DNA of 64,000 nucleotides from NCBI GenBank assembly GCA_009869945.1, contig WIXG01000281.1, positions 1-64,000 on the forward strand, in the 5' to 3' direction. Positions within the stretch are counted from its first letter, which is position 1. Each line of letters begins with the position of its first letter. Made by a program: the position numbers and the translations under genes. Shown here in pieces: positions 11,713 through 22,891 of the stretch. This DNA is from Mesaphorura yosii (taxonomy: Eukaryota; Arthropoda; Collembola; Poduromorpha; Tullbergiidae). The notes below the pieces were generated by a model. It was not told where the DNA came from, made no database searches, and worked only from the letters and a program-made list of their open reading frames with translations.

Positions 11713-12809
11713 GTCAGAGAATATCAGACGTTCGTGGTATCAGAACCATAGCGGGGCTTATCACTAATGGAAGATGCAAAAACTTGATAAGACGCAAATA
11801 TTACATCCACTTCACATGTTAGAACATATCCCGCACTTTTCAAATTTGAATTTCGCCGATTTTTTGCACAGAAGTTTGTTGAGCCGAATGAAATTCATTG
11901 CAAAACTGAGTTTGTGTTGTATAGTGTGCGAATTAAAAAACAGAATCCTTCCTCCCCCTTCATCCGTCATCGCATCGTGTCGAGCCGAAACTCCAATCCA
12001 ATCATTTTTGTATCTACAAGGCTATTGGCCTCCGCTACTCGGTTTTAACAACGTAGAAGTGACATTGAATGGAACAAGTTTATATCAGAAGGAGGGTGAA
12101 GCGCAGTGTTATCATTAATCAAATAAAATTAAAAGTCAATAAAAGTAATAATTTGCAAGAGATTGACGCGATGAGGCTAAATCAGCAGTTGCAAGAATCA
12201 TAACACTGGACTGGCAGAATTAGCACTTGCCTGATGTCTGCATGAATGAACCCTGCGCACTTGGCTTGTGCGCTACTATTTGCAATTGGACACTGCTTTG
12301 ACCAGCGACGGGGCATCACCTGGACTTCCTACTCGCAATTTGTGTGAGTGTTCGAGATCCTTTTCAACTTTACCAGACCCGAAGTGACGACAACTGTGAA
12401 TAAGCCAGAGTTCAATCAGTAGGCGGTAGCCGTAGTCAAGTAAGGAGCAGGAAGTCGAGTAAGTATACTATGAATAAACTAGGAGAAGCACAGTGCGCTC
12501 ATTAACCTGGCTGTGTGACCTTGACAGAGAAGCCAGAGAACAAGACATCAGAGGAAGCCTAGTCTTGAGCATCCGCCAGATCCAACATGAAATCCATCAG
12601 CTGGTTGGAGGAGTTTGGGATTGCAAAACTCGGCTCACATTTTGTTTTAGCGTTGCGTTGAGCTATTGAGATTGTACATCGAATCATGGGTTTGACCGCC
12701 ACAATCCCAGCAGTCTGCCACCACGCTGGGCCATTTGTCTTGTAGCTTCCATGCCTCCAATTCATCATATAATACATCCACTTGCATCAAATCAAATGGT
12801 TAAAACGAA
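11713..12809. promoter_or_regulatory. Divergent upstream region of POLG and the zinc-finger gene
   Basis: About 1.1 kb between two start codons on opposite strands. It should contain both promoters and 5' UTRs. A strong splice-donor-like GTAAGTATAC lies near 12461-12470, which could end a non-coding first exon of the zinc-finger gene. A 114-codon open frame with an ATG at 11774-12118 (+) has no recognisable domain and is probably chance. No TATA box is evident. Confidence 0.4.
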
Positions 12810-15500
12810 ATGATGGACGGCGCAACATCCATATCATCATTTATGTCGCCTCCCTTGAGTCTGTCCCCATCGTCCAACTTGAATTTCGTGCACCTGGATG
12901 CGAATCAATTTATTGATGATGGGGCGACTTACTGCATCTACGACGCGTCGTCGGAGTACCAAATTGTATTGCAAGGAGATGTGGCTGAATCCGAGGCACT
13001 GGCCTTTGCAGTTGGTGGAGAGGAGGCTGCGTCGATGGAAGTGTTCAGATTTGACCCCACCAAAGGTGTTTTGGAACTGGCTCACAACAATCAAGACTCG
13101 ACGCAACTGAAGATTGAGACTGAGCAATTACCGGTACCAGTGGAGTACATCGCAGCCGAAGAAACCAATGAAAATATGCCACAGCAAACCCACCAACAGC
13201 AATCTGATCCTCTTACGAATACATTGCCAACATTTTACAACGACATGGCCATTACTTTGTCCAGTGACTCAGAAACTCATGAAACTTACCTGCCCTTATC
13301 ATTTGACGAAGCTTCGCACTTTCTTTTTCATGGCCGTGAGGAATGCGTTATAACAACTGATATTCCAATACCAACGAGTGAACCGTTCTGCTTGTTGGCT
13401 CCGCCGTCGAGCACTGGCAACGACGCACTTGACGTCAGTAGTTCAAATGCCAGCGTTATTCGTAGAACTTCCAAGAAGAAAAAAGTGCCGATGCCCAGGA
13501 GTCCGCCCAGTCCAAGTCCTGCCGAGGGCTTAACGATTAACCGGAAGGTTTTCAAGTGTCCCCACAAAGATTGCAAGTTTTGGGTACGTGCTTGTAAAGG
13601 CTTTGGGCATTGTCGCGATAAGCGCAAAGTAACAGTGAGTTTATTGTTTCAGGCTGCCAGAGGCCATAGATTTCACGAACATATGTGTACTCATGATACT
13701 GTAAGACATTCCTCTCCAATTCAATTCTTTGATCTGCGGTAATTATAAGTACTTTTGATATTCAATCCTTCTCGTTGCAGGTCCGACCATTTGGGTGCTC
13801 CGAGTGCACGTACGAAACCAATTGGAAGTCGGATGTAAAGAAGCACATTGCCAGAATGATTCAAAGAAATTCCAAAGACCATGAAAACGCCGTCTTAACT
13901 CGAATAGCAGAGAAGAAAGTGGATAGTGATTGCTACAAGGAATACTTAATTGATTTAGATGTTCCATGCAACATTTTTTCTGGCCGAGTGGGCGAACCGG
14001 GTCGGTGTAGTAATTCTAGCAGTAAGAAAGCGAAAAAGAGGTCCAAGAACCAAGAGACGAACGGAGCCCCTTCTACAGAATACAATGATTTGAGCTCTTC
14101 GACTGTATCGTCGACTTCCTCGACCCTTGGCACACCTCCTCCAAAGGAATCACGACGCTCCAGATCAAAGAAAAGGAAAACTAATCATCAGCCCATAATC
14201 ATGATTACTCAAATTGTGGAAGCCGACGAAGCTGAGCAGGCCGTATCGAATCCCGTACCCGCGCCCCCAGAAATTCCTCTTCCCCAACTAGAAAGCACGA
14301 CTGAAGGAGCTGAAGCGACAACATTATGGGGTGTCCCAGCGGCGGACGAGGGGATTGAAACAGTTGAAATTAAAGACCCGGCATTAAAAAGCACGGTTAC
14401 CACGGAAGGAGGAATTACAGTCAAGATATTTACGGCTGAAAATGCAATACCTCAACCAGTTTGCGTGGACTCAAAGAAAGTGAAAGTGAAGGTGAATAAG
14501 CCAAAATGATGTTGATACTAATATATCAACCCAAAACTAAATGCTACTACTTTATTCTTATATTCGCACTTACAGATAAGACCATCGCCAAACTCCTCAA
14601 AGGAATCAAAACGGAAAGTCGTCTCTAAGAAGTCCACTATCATCAACACTGAGAAGACAAACTGTGATCAAATTTGGAAGTGCACAAACTGCGATTTTAC
14701 GTAAGTGGAGCAAGTGGAGTCTGCGGTTTTCAGAATCCTCTTTGTATTTTGTTTCTAATTTTACCCACTACGGCTTGTTGCAGTCATTCGGACAAATTTA
14801 ATATGCTGAATCACATGTTGCGGTTCCACAAACTCCACGGCACCGACGTAAAACCTACTCTGGTCAATTGCAGGGCCGGTCCCACAATGACTCCCAAAAG
14901 CTCATTTGTAATTGATGAGTACTCAGAGCCGATACGAGATGTTATTGTCCGAAAACCTGGAGAAAATTTTGGCAACTTTCAACAGTACTTTCTGGTGGTT
15001 GAAAACGGTAAATCAGGAGAGCAAGGCTTGATTAACTATCTCTCTATTCTATTAACGGCTTTGTCTGAATTGATCTTTTATGTTTATATATAGGAAGAAA
15101 AGAAGTATCTTCGCCCCGAAGAGTTCGGCAGCCTGAGAAGGGTAACCTCCAATGTGATATGTGTCCCTTTGTTGGCCCAGATGGTCACGTCTTGGCACAA
15201 CACAAAGAATTCCATGGCAGTTTGAACGAAAACTTCACGTACGTTTGTCCGTACTGCAACTTTAAATCAGCAACTCGAAAGTAAGTGCAACGACGCAAAT
15301 GTGTAGGTGCTACTTCGTGCTTATCATCGCACCGTTAACTTTCATTTGCTTATGATTTGTACAGGGATATGGAGCAACATAAGCATCTTCACACTCAAAG
15401 CAACGGAAAGCAACCGAAGGTGCAAGATTATTCTCGAGTTAACATAAAGAGATCTGAAAATGGACACGGTGATACATCGACTTTGATCTCGAAACCCTAG
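12810..15500 (+). CDS. C2H2 zinc-finger protein with long acidic N-terminal region
   Basis: Seven exons: 12810-13583, 13653-13700, 13781-14491, 14576-14700, 14784-15007, 15094-15280 and 15365-15500; 734 aa. Residues 1-250 are acidic and rich in Ser and Gln with no finger, as in a transactivation or interaction region. Finger 1 (CPHKDC ... HMCTH, x12 spacing) is assembled across two introns. Finger 2 (CSECTYE ... KKH) has no second His at the normal spacing. A basic Ser-rich linker (KKAKKRSKN, SRRSRSKKRK) resembles nuclear localisation signals. Fingers 3-5 begin CTNCDF, CDMCPF and CPYCNF, with the usual x12 and HxxxH or HxxxxH ends. It is probably a nuclear DNA-binding regulator. I do not recognise the orthologue, so no symbol is given. 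AATAAA is at 15665-15670. Confidence 0.85.
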
Positions 15501-15664
15501 ACTGAATAAGTAAGTTAGACGCCCACACGCCAACCAACCTAACCAAAAGTTCGAACAGAATTGAACTCGGTTAACAGGAATTAAAAATTGCAGATAACCC
15601 AAACCTCGTTTTATTTTAAAATGAGAACCCGCCGACTTTGGTGCACATTTTTGTTCAGACGTGA

Positions 15665-15670
15665 AATAAA
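15665..15670 (+). promoter_or_regulatory. Poly(A) signal of the zinc-finger gene
   Basis: AATAAA about 165 nt after the stop codon. Confidence 0.5.
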
Positions 15671-17251
15671 AATGGTAGTTTCTAACATTCCTTCGAACTG
15701 AGGGAGTATTAGTTCAAAGGATGAAAGAAGAAGACCACTGACAGATGCTGACAGTCCTGATAACCGGGCATTTGTCCCAGCTACGCAGCTAAAATTTTTC
15801 AGTTGATGTTACCCAAAGTTAGCCAGAATCCTCAATTTTATGCTATATTTTCTCATGTGATTTTTATTATTTATTAACAGTAGGCCAGTTTATGATCCTC
15901 TTCTCTAATCAGAAACGTTGAGTCGTCTTTTACGTCAGTCGTATTTTATTTAATGTAGAAAAGAATTATTTTAGTCGGTGAAAGTTATCGTTTTAGTAGT
16001 CTCATTGAGAAATGTGCAATCACGCTATCGCATCTTAATTGAAATTTGGATAAGTTTATCCGGAAAATCAATCGATGACTCGTTTATAAAATTATTTGCA
16101 ATAACCATCCTTATCTGTACAGTTCGGGCATTGTTACCAATTTTTCCTCGTGTGATTGGAAAAAATCCGAATAAACAGCTTAGCACAAAAATATTATTGG
16201 AGACTTCTGTTTTCATTGCACTGCATGTATTCAGTAAACGGATTGGAGATTTCAAAAAATCATACTCCATGTCCATTCCAAGTACTCTGAATATCTGAAG
16301 TGGCGTATGGATGGTGAAATTACGCAGTACAGAGAACCTCGTTGCACGAGGGTGGTGAGAAAGAGACCCTGTGAATTTTTCGACCTGAGTCGTGGCGAAA
16401 GCGTCTGGACGTCCAGATACTCCACTTCCAGTTCCCAACTGTACTTCATGACGAATATCTACTCCTTCATAAATGGTTCCAAGGCGGTGACAAGTTCTGA
16501 CGTCCAAACCCGAGTGAAACAGTATATTGGCGTAAATATTTGGGAGTAGTCACTATAAAGTGGATCGCTTGAAGCGATACTCATGAAAGTAAGGAGGTGA
16601 GGTTTCTTATTCCATATTCTCTTCGAAATGACAATACGAAGTATTTTTAAATGGTGAGTATGAAATGGAACCGAGAAGTTCAACGCCTGAGTTATTTTTT
16701 TCTGACCAAAACTGTATCATGTTCGTGCTGTACTTTTGATACGTAGTGTTGCAGTCTAAATTATTAACTGTAATTTCTAAACCAAACCTTACAGTGTTAA
16801 TTGTGTTTGACTTTGTTGAAGATTTTGACGATAAAAATAAATTCGATTTTTTGACAAATGTGAAACAGGTCGGCGCGAAGTGCGTTTCATTTCTTACGTA
16901 CTATTTCTCCATCTCATCAGTGCAATGCAAGACGTTTAAATGCAGCTGTAGAAGAAGGTGGAGAATGATTATGAGAAGCTGGTTACAAATACGGAATAAG
17001 ATTTTATTATCAGTAGCGAACAAAACGAGGTTTAGTTACTCAAGTCGTTCCTCACTATTCTCACATATCTACAATTAGAACGGTGAACGGACTAAACTTT
17101 ATAATTAGTCACTAAAATTCTCCTTGCCGTAGCCTCTTAAACAATTATCGACAGCGAAGTATCAGAATCAGAACCAGAACTCAAATCCGCTCTTAGTTTA
17201 CAATGAAGCGTGAATACCAGAACGAAAACTTCAACTACATTTACATGCAGT

Positions 17252-17257
17252 TTTATT
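17252..17257 (-). promoter_or_regulatory. Possible poly(A) signal of DNAJA2
   Basis: AATAAA on the minus strand about 185 nt beyond the DNAJA2 stop codon. Confidence 0.45.
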
Positions 17258-17442
17258 TTAGGGTAGGGTGGTAATGGTGGATTTAATTATGCCAAATAGG
17301 AGTCACGGTATTGTGTTGTGTTTGGGCCAGGAAGTCGACTTTTATACGCACGCGCAATGGTTTTCTAACTACTTAGTTCATTAGACTTATGCTTTAAGGT
17401 GTTAGAAAGAGAATTGGTCTATCTATCATTACTTCTTTGTTC

Positions 17443-19252
17443 TTATTGTTGAGCGCAGCCTACGCGGGCACCGCCGTGTGAATCTTCGTCGTCGCTGTCC
17501 TGATTTGTAGCGCTATTTTCATTTACTTCGTATTCATGTAAATCAGCATCTTCGACCATGTCTCCAGTGGGCGCCACAAACGGTGCACGAGGAGGTAGAA
17601 ATGACTCAAGTACCTGTTTGATCACACAGATTTTAATTAGAGTCGGGTTTAGCTGCAAAAGCGGACCTCGAGGCATCTTAAAATTGACAAATTTACCTGC
17701 AAGGACTTCTCATCAATCCAGTGACTCTCTGGAAATTCGACTTTGAACTTGATCAGCAAGTGACCTTTCTCAAACGGGCGTTTATATTGTGGCATGCCTT
17801 CTTCCTCTACCATGTGAACAGAATCTGGGCACAGCATGTTGGAAAGTGTGTTAAATGCAAAATGCGTACTACCATACTTCGACTTTTCAGCTAGTTTACG
17901 TTTGATTGTGCTAATGCTAACCTGACGCCACGACAGCTCCAGGAGGCCTTGTGATAACCAAATTTCTTCCATCCAAGTGGGGCACGACGAATTGAAAACC
18001 GCATAAAGCTTCTGTTAGGGAAAGTGTTTTCGACATCACTAGATTTTGTCCACTGCGTTCGAACAACTTGTGCTCCTCTTGTTGTAGAACATAAATTAAA
18101 TCCCCAGGATGAACATCAGGCTGGAAGAGACGAGAAAGTTACAATGACTATCTCGACCTTGGACAACACTCGACACTTTTAAAGCGATACATACCTCTTC
18201 ATCTCCCATGCCCTTCAACGTGACTTTCATTCCGTGGGACATTCCTTTGTCAACATGAATTTCGACCTCCTTCGTTTCCTGCCGTATCTTCTTTCCTTCG
18301 CATCCTTTGCATTTATCCTTATCTGCTATAATGGATCCCTGCCCGCTGCACTTGGGACACACGCTGTGAATTTGCTGAACCAGACCGGGCCCCAGTTGAC
18401 TATAAATGTAAAAAAAAATTATTTTGCTAAAAGAAAGATAGTTTCCACACCAGATATTCATGAAAGAACTGTACCGGTACGACATTTTAACGCCAGAGCC
18501 TTTGCAATCAACGCATGGCCGTCCTGATTTCGCGTTCTTGCTGCCAGTCCTAAAATAAGGGCCAAGCATAGTATAGTGAGCGGATGGCCTTAAACCACGA
18601 AGCCTTCGAGGAAACCCAAACCTACCCTTGACAATCAGTGCAGTTGGCTTTCCTGTCAACTGATACAGTAAATGATTTCCCATTATAGAGATCTTCTAAA
18701 GTAACCCTGCAAAAACAATAGAATTAGAAACTTTTTTTTACAGTCATTCACACACATTCGTTATTCGTTGAATCAATACCAAAGCCGCGACTTACTTCAG
18801 AGGCTTGACCGTGTCTTCCCCAAATCTCTGCCGACTTCTCCCGGGCCCACCTCCACCGCCAAAAAAGAGTCCAGGCCCACCCATTCCCATACCGCCACCA
18901 AATAGTTCAGAAAATAGTCCTCCACCAAAACCACTGAACAAGTCTTCTGCGCCACCTCCAGCACCTTCTTGCAAGCCCTTCAATCCGAAACGATCGTATA
19001 CTTCGCGTTTGCTAGGATCCGACAGCACGTCGTAAGCGTACGAGATCTCCTTGAACTTATGACCATCTTCAGGATTCTTGTCGGGGTGGTATTGCTTGGC
19101 CAATTTGTGGTAAGCCTAGACAAAACGGAGTTTCAGACAGACGCGGTTAGGGATGACTGAACCTATTCTAGCTATTAACTAACCTTCTTAATTTCTGAGT
19201 CACCAGCTCCTCGAGGTACTCCCAAAATATCATACAACTTAGTGTCTGCCAT
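17443..19252 (-). CDS. DNAJA2: Type I Hsp40/DnaJ co-chaperone, DNAJA2-like
   Basis: Stimulates Hsp70 ATPase and delivers unfolded substrates in the cytosol. Exons in transcript order: 19184-19252, 18796-19115, 18626-18706, 18475-18549, 18195-18399, 17922-18120, 17697-17824, 17443-17613; 415 aa against about 412 in human. The J domain begins [16 protein letters not shown] and carries the HPD triad at residues 33-35. A Gly/Phe-rich segment follows. The zinc-binding region has four Cys motifs: [24 protein letters not shown] and CKGCEGKK. The substrate-binding C-terminal domains include [13 protein letters not shown]. The protein ends CAQQ, a CaaX-type farnesylation motif (human DNAJA2 ends CAHQ). 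It is divergent from the pacifastin gene and convergent with the zinc-finger gene. Confidence 0.95.
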
Positions 19253-20694
19253 TTTTAATGATGTTGCCTCGTTTACTCAAATCTGCGATGAAGAAATGCT
19301 TTAGCAGGCTAACTTCAATTGATTTGCCGATTGACAAATTGGACACTGGAGATCAGTCTGAACTTTACCTGTCAGGTTCAGTCTGAGTTTTTTTAGTCGA
19401 TGCCTTCAAGGTTATCTGTCGAGCCTCAAGTACAAAATTTCCGGACAAAATTAATACCCAAGGCGCACTCGCACACGAACGAAAGAGTACTTAAGAGTAA
19501 TGCGATAAAAAAAGAAAGACTTGTTAATTACTGTGATAAATTACGAAGAGGTCTACGGAGTTGCACTTATCTAAAGGTTATTACTCTAAAGTTACAAGTG
19601 TGTAAAGTTTAATTGATTTATTAATTCTATTTAGCGAATGAATGAATGGCTCAACCACTCTACTGCGAGGACAGATTGGGAAAGAGAGAGAATTGCGAAT
19701 TATTGCACGCAAGGCAAGGAAGCGGGTTCCCAGCACGAGAACAGCACATCAAACAGATGCACCAGACGAGCCAGACGAGACGAGACGAGCGAACCAGAAG
19801 GGCAATGATTGTGCAGTTCAGTTGGTCTTTGTACTCTTCCTATCCATCTACGTTGATTTACTCTGCACTAATGTGTGTCTTGACTGCGGATCCGCCGCAT
19901 GGCTCTGGGAGCATTCAGATTCAATAACGGCTTGATCTTGGCTTGGCTCTTGGGGCTTGAAATTTCGATGCTTCACCTCATCGGTACAGTACGAGGAACG
20001 TGTGCATCGTTTCCAGTAGTTTGAACGAGAATGACTGACGGAGGATGGATGATCGGTGATCAACTGGATTTGGATGCTAGAATTGAGAACAATGGACACA
20101 TTTCTTGCATATTTGGTCTCCCTCCTTTGAATTTTGTTGGTTCAAGAATCATGCCAGTCAAGCTTGTACGGCGCAGGGGTCAATACTTCATGTGGTCAAA
20201 TTCGCCAACGTTTTGATAAATACTCGAAATCACCCGACACCACACAGACAGCAGGAAAATACAACGAGAAAATGACGATCTCAGATTTGCGTTGACGACA
20301 TTTCGTTCCTGTCAAATGTCACCTGTTTTTGGCAATTTGAGTTATGACTGCAATAAATGGAGATGAAAACAGGTTTTGTATCGCAGATCGTTAAAATGTA
20401 GTTCATTCAGTTCATTGTTTCTTGCGTTTTCTTTTCTAAGGGCAAGGGAGAGAATCGCAGAATGCGTGGATTAAACAGGTATTCTGTAACTTGATTTGTT
20501 ACCATACTTGACCGATCACTAAACAGGGTAATACGCTTAAGAATGGGGAAGTGGCTTCAGTGGGTGTCCGCTAAATGTCTTATGACCAAGGCTTACGCTT
20601 TTTTTCATTGACTTTCTTTTTCTTTCAGCGAAAACACCGCCGAACAGGCAATCAGCTTATTCTGCGCTTAATTCTCGGCGAGTGAACTGTCAAG
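19253..20694. promoter_or_regulatory. Divergent upstream region of DNAJA2 and the pacifastin gene
   Basis: About 1.4 kb without a recognisable gene. An ACGAG-type slipped repeat lies at 19763-19789. A long pyrimidine run ending CTTTCTTTTTCTTTCAG (up to about 20628) looks like a splice acceptor, so the pacifastin gene may have a non-coding first exon upstream and a 5' UTR intron. No heat-shock element could be assigned with confidence. Confidence 0.4.
19763..19789. repeat. Short ACGAG slipped repeat
   Basis: Four closely spaced ACGAG units, two of them separated by CC/AG, in the DNAJA2-pacifastin gap. Confidence 0.6.
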
Positions 20695-22776
20695 ATGGTG
20701 GCGTCTCCAGCAATTTTGATACTTATTGTGGCAGTGCTTGGCAGTGTCTACGGTAAGTGACTTACGACAAAGCTTCTTTCTTTCTTTCTTGACACTTTCC
20801 GAGATACGCTACGCATGTAACCTGTGTCTGTCTCATACAGGGCGTCACACCGTAAATTCACCGTCTGCTCCCAGTCAGTCCTCCCAAAACCAGCAACAGG
20901 CTGATTCTGCTGAAATATCAGAAGAGAATCCTTCTGATGTAACGAATACGAAGTATCGACTGGACCACTTTTACTATGATGGAGTCGGTACGCGTTAAAA
21001 ATCGCTAGTGCATAATTTACTTCGTGGCTCAATTTTCGTCTCTCTTCAGAGGAACAGCTCGGACCATTCGCCAGTTACCAGTTCGAGAGCAGTGTGAGAA
21101 CACAGTCAAGCACCACCACCCCCTCAACGACTGCGGGGCCCGAGTCCAATGTCACTACCAGTGCCCCCATTGAGCCCAAAGTCAGCAGCACAACTCCGGC
21201 AGCAACTATGCCACCGTCAGCTGCCCCTGCCCCAGTGACCACAAGGAGGCCGCCGCCACCACAATTCAGTACTACAGAATCCAATGTTGGAGAAGAAGAC
21301 GAGAATGAGTTGGTGGTGTCCACCACACCATTCAAAGTGGATTCATTGGGCAGTGTTGTGAAAATCAACAACACGGAAGAGGACGGTATGAGACTGCCAA
21401 ATCCACAAAATGCAACAAAAGAAACGTTATTTGGTTCTTTATTCGCATGATTCCAGATTCCTCGGAAGAACAATGTGACGAAGGCGAAGTCAAGAGGGTT
21501 AAATGCAACACTTGCGGTAACATCCACTTTTTCCATGTTTATGAGTGCAAGCACAACTCTTGATGGGGCCGGCCCTGATACCATCTAAAGCATTTTATGT
21601 GATGTTCTCAGTATGCACTGAAGGAGTTTTCTTTTGCTCGAAGAAAACATGCCCCGAGAAAAACGAGGAAGAGGCAACTGATCTTTTAGACGACATTCAT
21701 AATGATGACGCGGCAGTGCATTTGATAATGGAGAAGGTGGTCCCGGTATTCGGAAGTCAAACGAACAACAAACACATCAAGAATAAGTGGACATGGAAGA
21801 AGAAACAGCAGCCAACCACTGCCCTGCCCGATTGCACAAACGGAATGACCAAAACGGTAGATTGCAACAATTGTCTTTGCACAAAGGGCAGGTGGCATTG
21901 CACGGTAGTTGAACATTTGAAGCTTTGACACGTATAAATGCACAGAATAAAGATATTTCCTGTGGAATGTGTATCTTAGAAATCATCGTGCATCGCGCTC
22001 TCACTTCGAGAGAAAGCAAGCTACACAGATGGATCAGTGGTGAAGAAAGTTGAAGGGCTGAAAGAAAATCATCATCTCGACGGTAAGTTAAAAATTCTCA
22101 TTTGTGGCATGGCTTAAAAATCTGTTGAAAACTGACAGAGGATTGCCTGGAAGGATCTACACGACAAGCGAATTGCAACCAATGTGTAAGGCGAATAGAC
22201 GAATCAATCAACGCCAATGTCCATGAAGCGTGATGAATATATGCTATTGGTGGAGGCAATTTCCTTGTTTAATTGCTTTCGTTTGTCCAGGTGTGCCATT
22301 ACAACTCTTGGTCCTGCACAAATCTTCCATGCTCATCCACGAAAGCTCCAACGCATATCAAAGAAATTGAAGGTAATTTTTGCAAAAAGGCGAAAAATTG
22401 TTGCGAACGTTGACACATGGCACATCGAAGAACAATTCTAATATTCCGCAATTACAGAAGCGTGTCAAGTGGAAGGAGATGTCAAGAGTAAAGACTGCAA
22501 CATTTGCAGATGCAAGAGAGGAGTTTGGGTTTGCACTACAAATAATTGGTGAGTAATTTACTCGTCAACATTCTAATCTTATGTTAGGACCACCTGATTT
22601 TATCTGTCAACCTGTCCTTCAACAGCATGGTGTTTGGTGTCGCTAAAATTCCCTACACTCCTCCGAAATTTCGCACAGAAAATGGAAGAAATCCTGAGTA
22701 AGTGGTTTCGCATGCATTCGTTGAATTCCAATAACATTCTTGTAATTGTAGACAAAGTTTTAATTACCTACAATGA
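20695..22776 (+). CDS. Secreted four-domain pacifastin-type serine protease inhibitor
   Basis: Eleven exons: 20695-20752, 20841-20987, 21050-21385, 21457-21516, 21612-21904, 21980-22082, 22139-22185, 22291-22372, 22458-22548, 22626-22697 and 22752-22776; 437 aa. A signal peptide (MVASPAILILIVAVLGSVYG) leads into a Gln/Ser-rich part and then a Thr/Ser/Pro-rich stretch typical of O-glycosylated linkers. Four six-cysteine pacifastin domains follow, all with spacing C-x(9-10)-C-N-x-C-x-C-x6-C-x4-C: CDEGEVKRVKCNTCVC..., CTNGMTKTVDCNNCLC..., CLEGSTRQANCNQCVC..., CQVEGDVKSKDCNICRC.... Pacifastin domains inhibit trypsin- and chymotrypsin-like proteases, classically in prophenoloxidase control; the target here is unknown. 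The last tiny exon is chosen by splice phase and the nearby AATAAA at 22807-22812, so the very C-terminus is less certain. The gene converges on RPB3. Confidence 0.87.
20774..20790 (+). repeat. TTTC microsatellite in pacifastin intron 1
   Basis: About four copies of CTTT in the first coding intron of the pacifastin gene. Confidence 0.7.
22759..22764 (-). promoter_or_regulatory. Possible poly(A) signal of RPB3
   Basis: ATTAAA on the minus strand about 130 nt past the RPB3 stop codon. It lies inside the last pacifastin coding exon, so use of it would make the two transcripts overlap tail to tail. Confidence 0.35.
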
Positions 22777-22806
22777 TTGCGACAGTACAGAATGCTTCAA
22801 AGCATG

Positions 22807-22812
22807 AATAAA
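22807..22812 (+). promoter_or_regulatory. Poly(A) signal of the pacifastin gene
   Basis: AATAAA about 30 nt after the proposed stop codon and 80 bp from the RPB3 stop codon on the opposite strand. Confidence 0.6.
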
Positions 22813-22891
22813 CTGCATTTTCAGAAACAAATGGGCCACTGCTACAGGTCACTGTACAAAATTGAAATGGTTTCCTCTCAGCAACGACGTT

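Larger units (their letters stand above)
15501..17442. other. Convergent intergenic region with one unexplained open stretch
   Basis: Holds the 3' flanks of the zinc-finger gene and of DNAJA2 (minus-strand AATAAA at 17252-17257). Between 16025 and 16550 the sequence is open in several frames on both strands: an 80-codon ATG frame on + at 16307-16549, and a 160-codon minus frame at 16025-16507 that starts at TTG. Base composition there is more gene-like than its surroundings, but I recognise no domain and no splice structure. It could be an exon of a fast-evolving gene, a decayed gene, or chance. Confidence 0.35.

Noticed and set aside
11774-12118. 114-codon ATG frame between POLG and the zinc-finger gene
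   Set aside because: Lies in a shared upstream region, has no family resemblance and no poly(A) or splice support.
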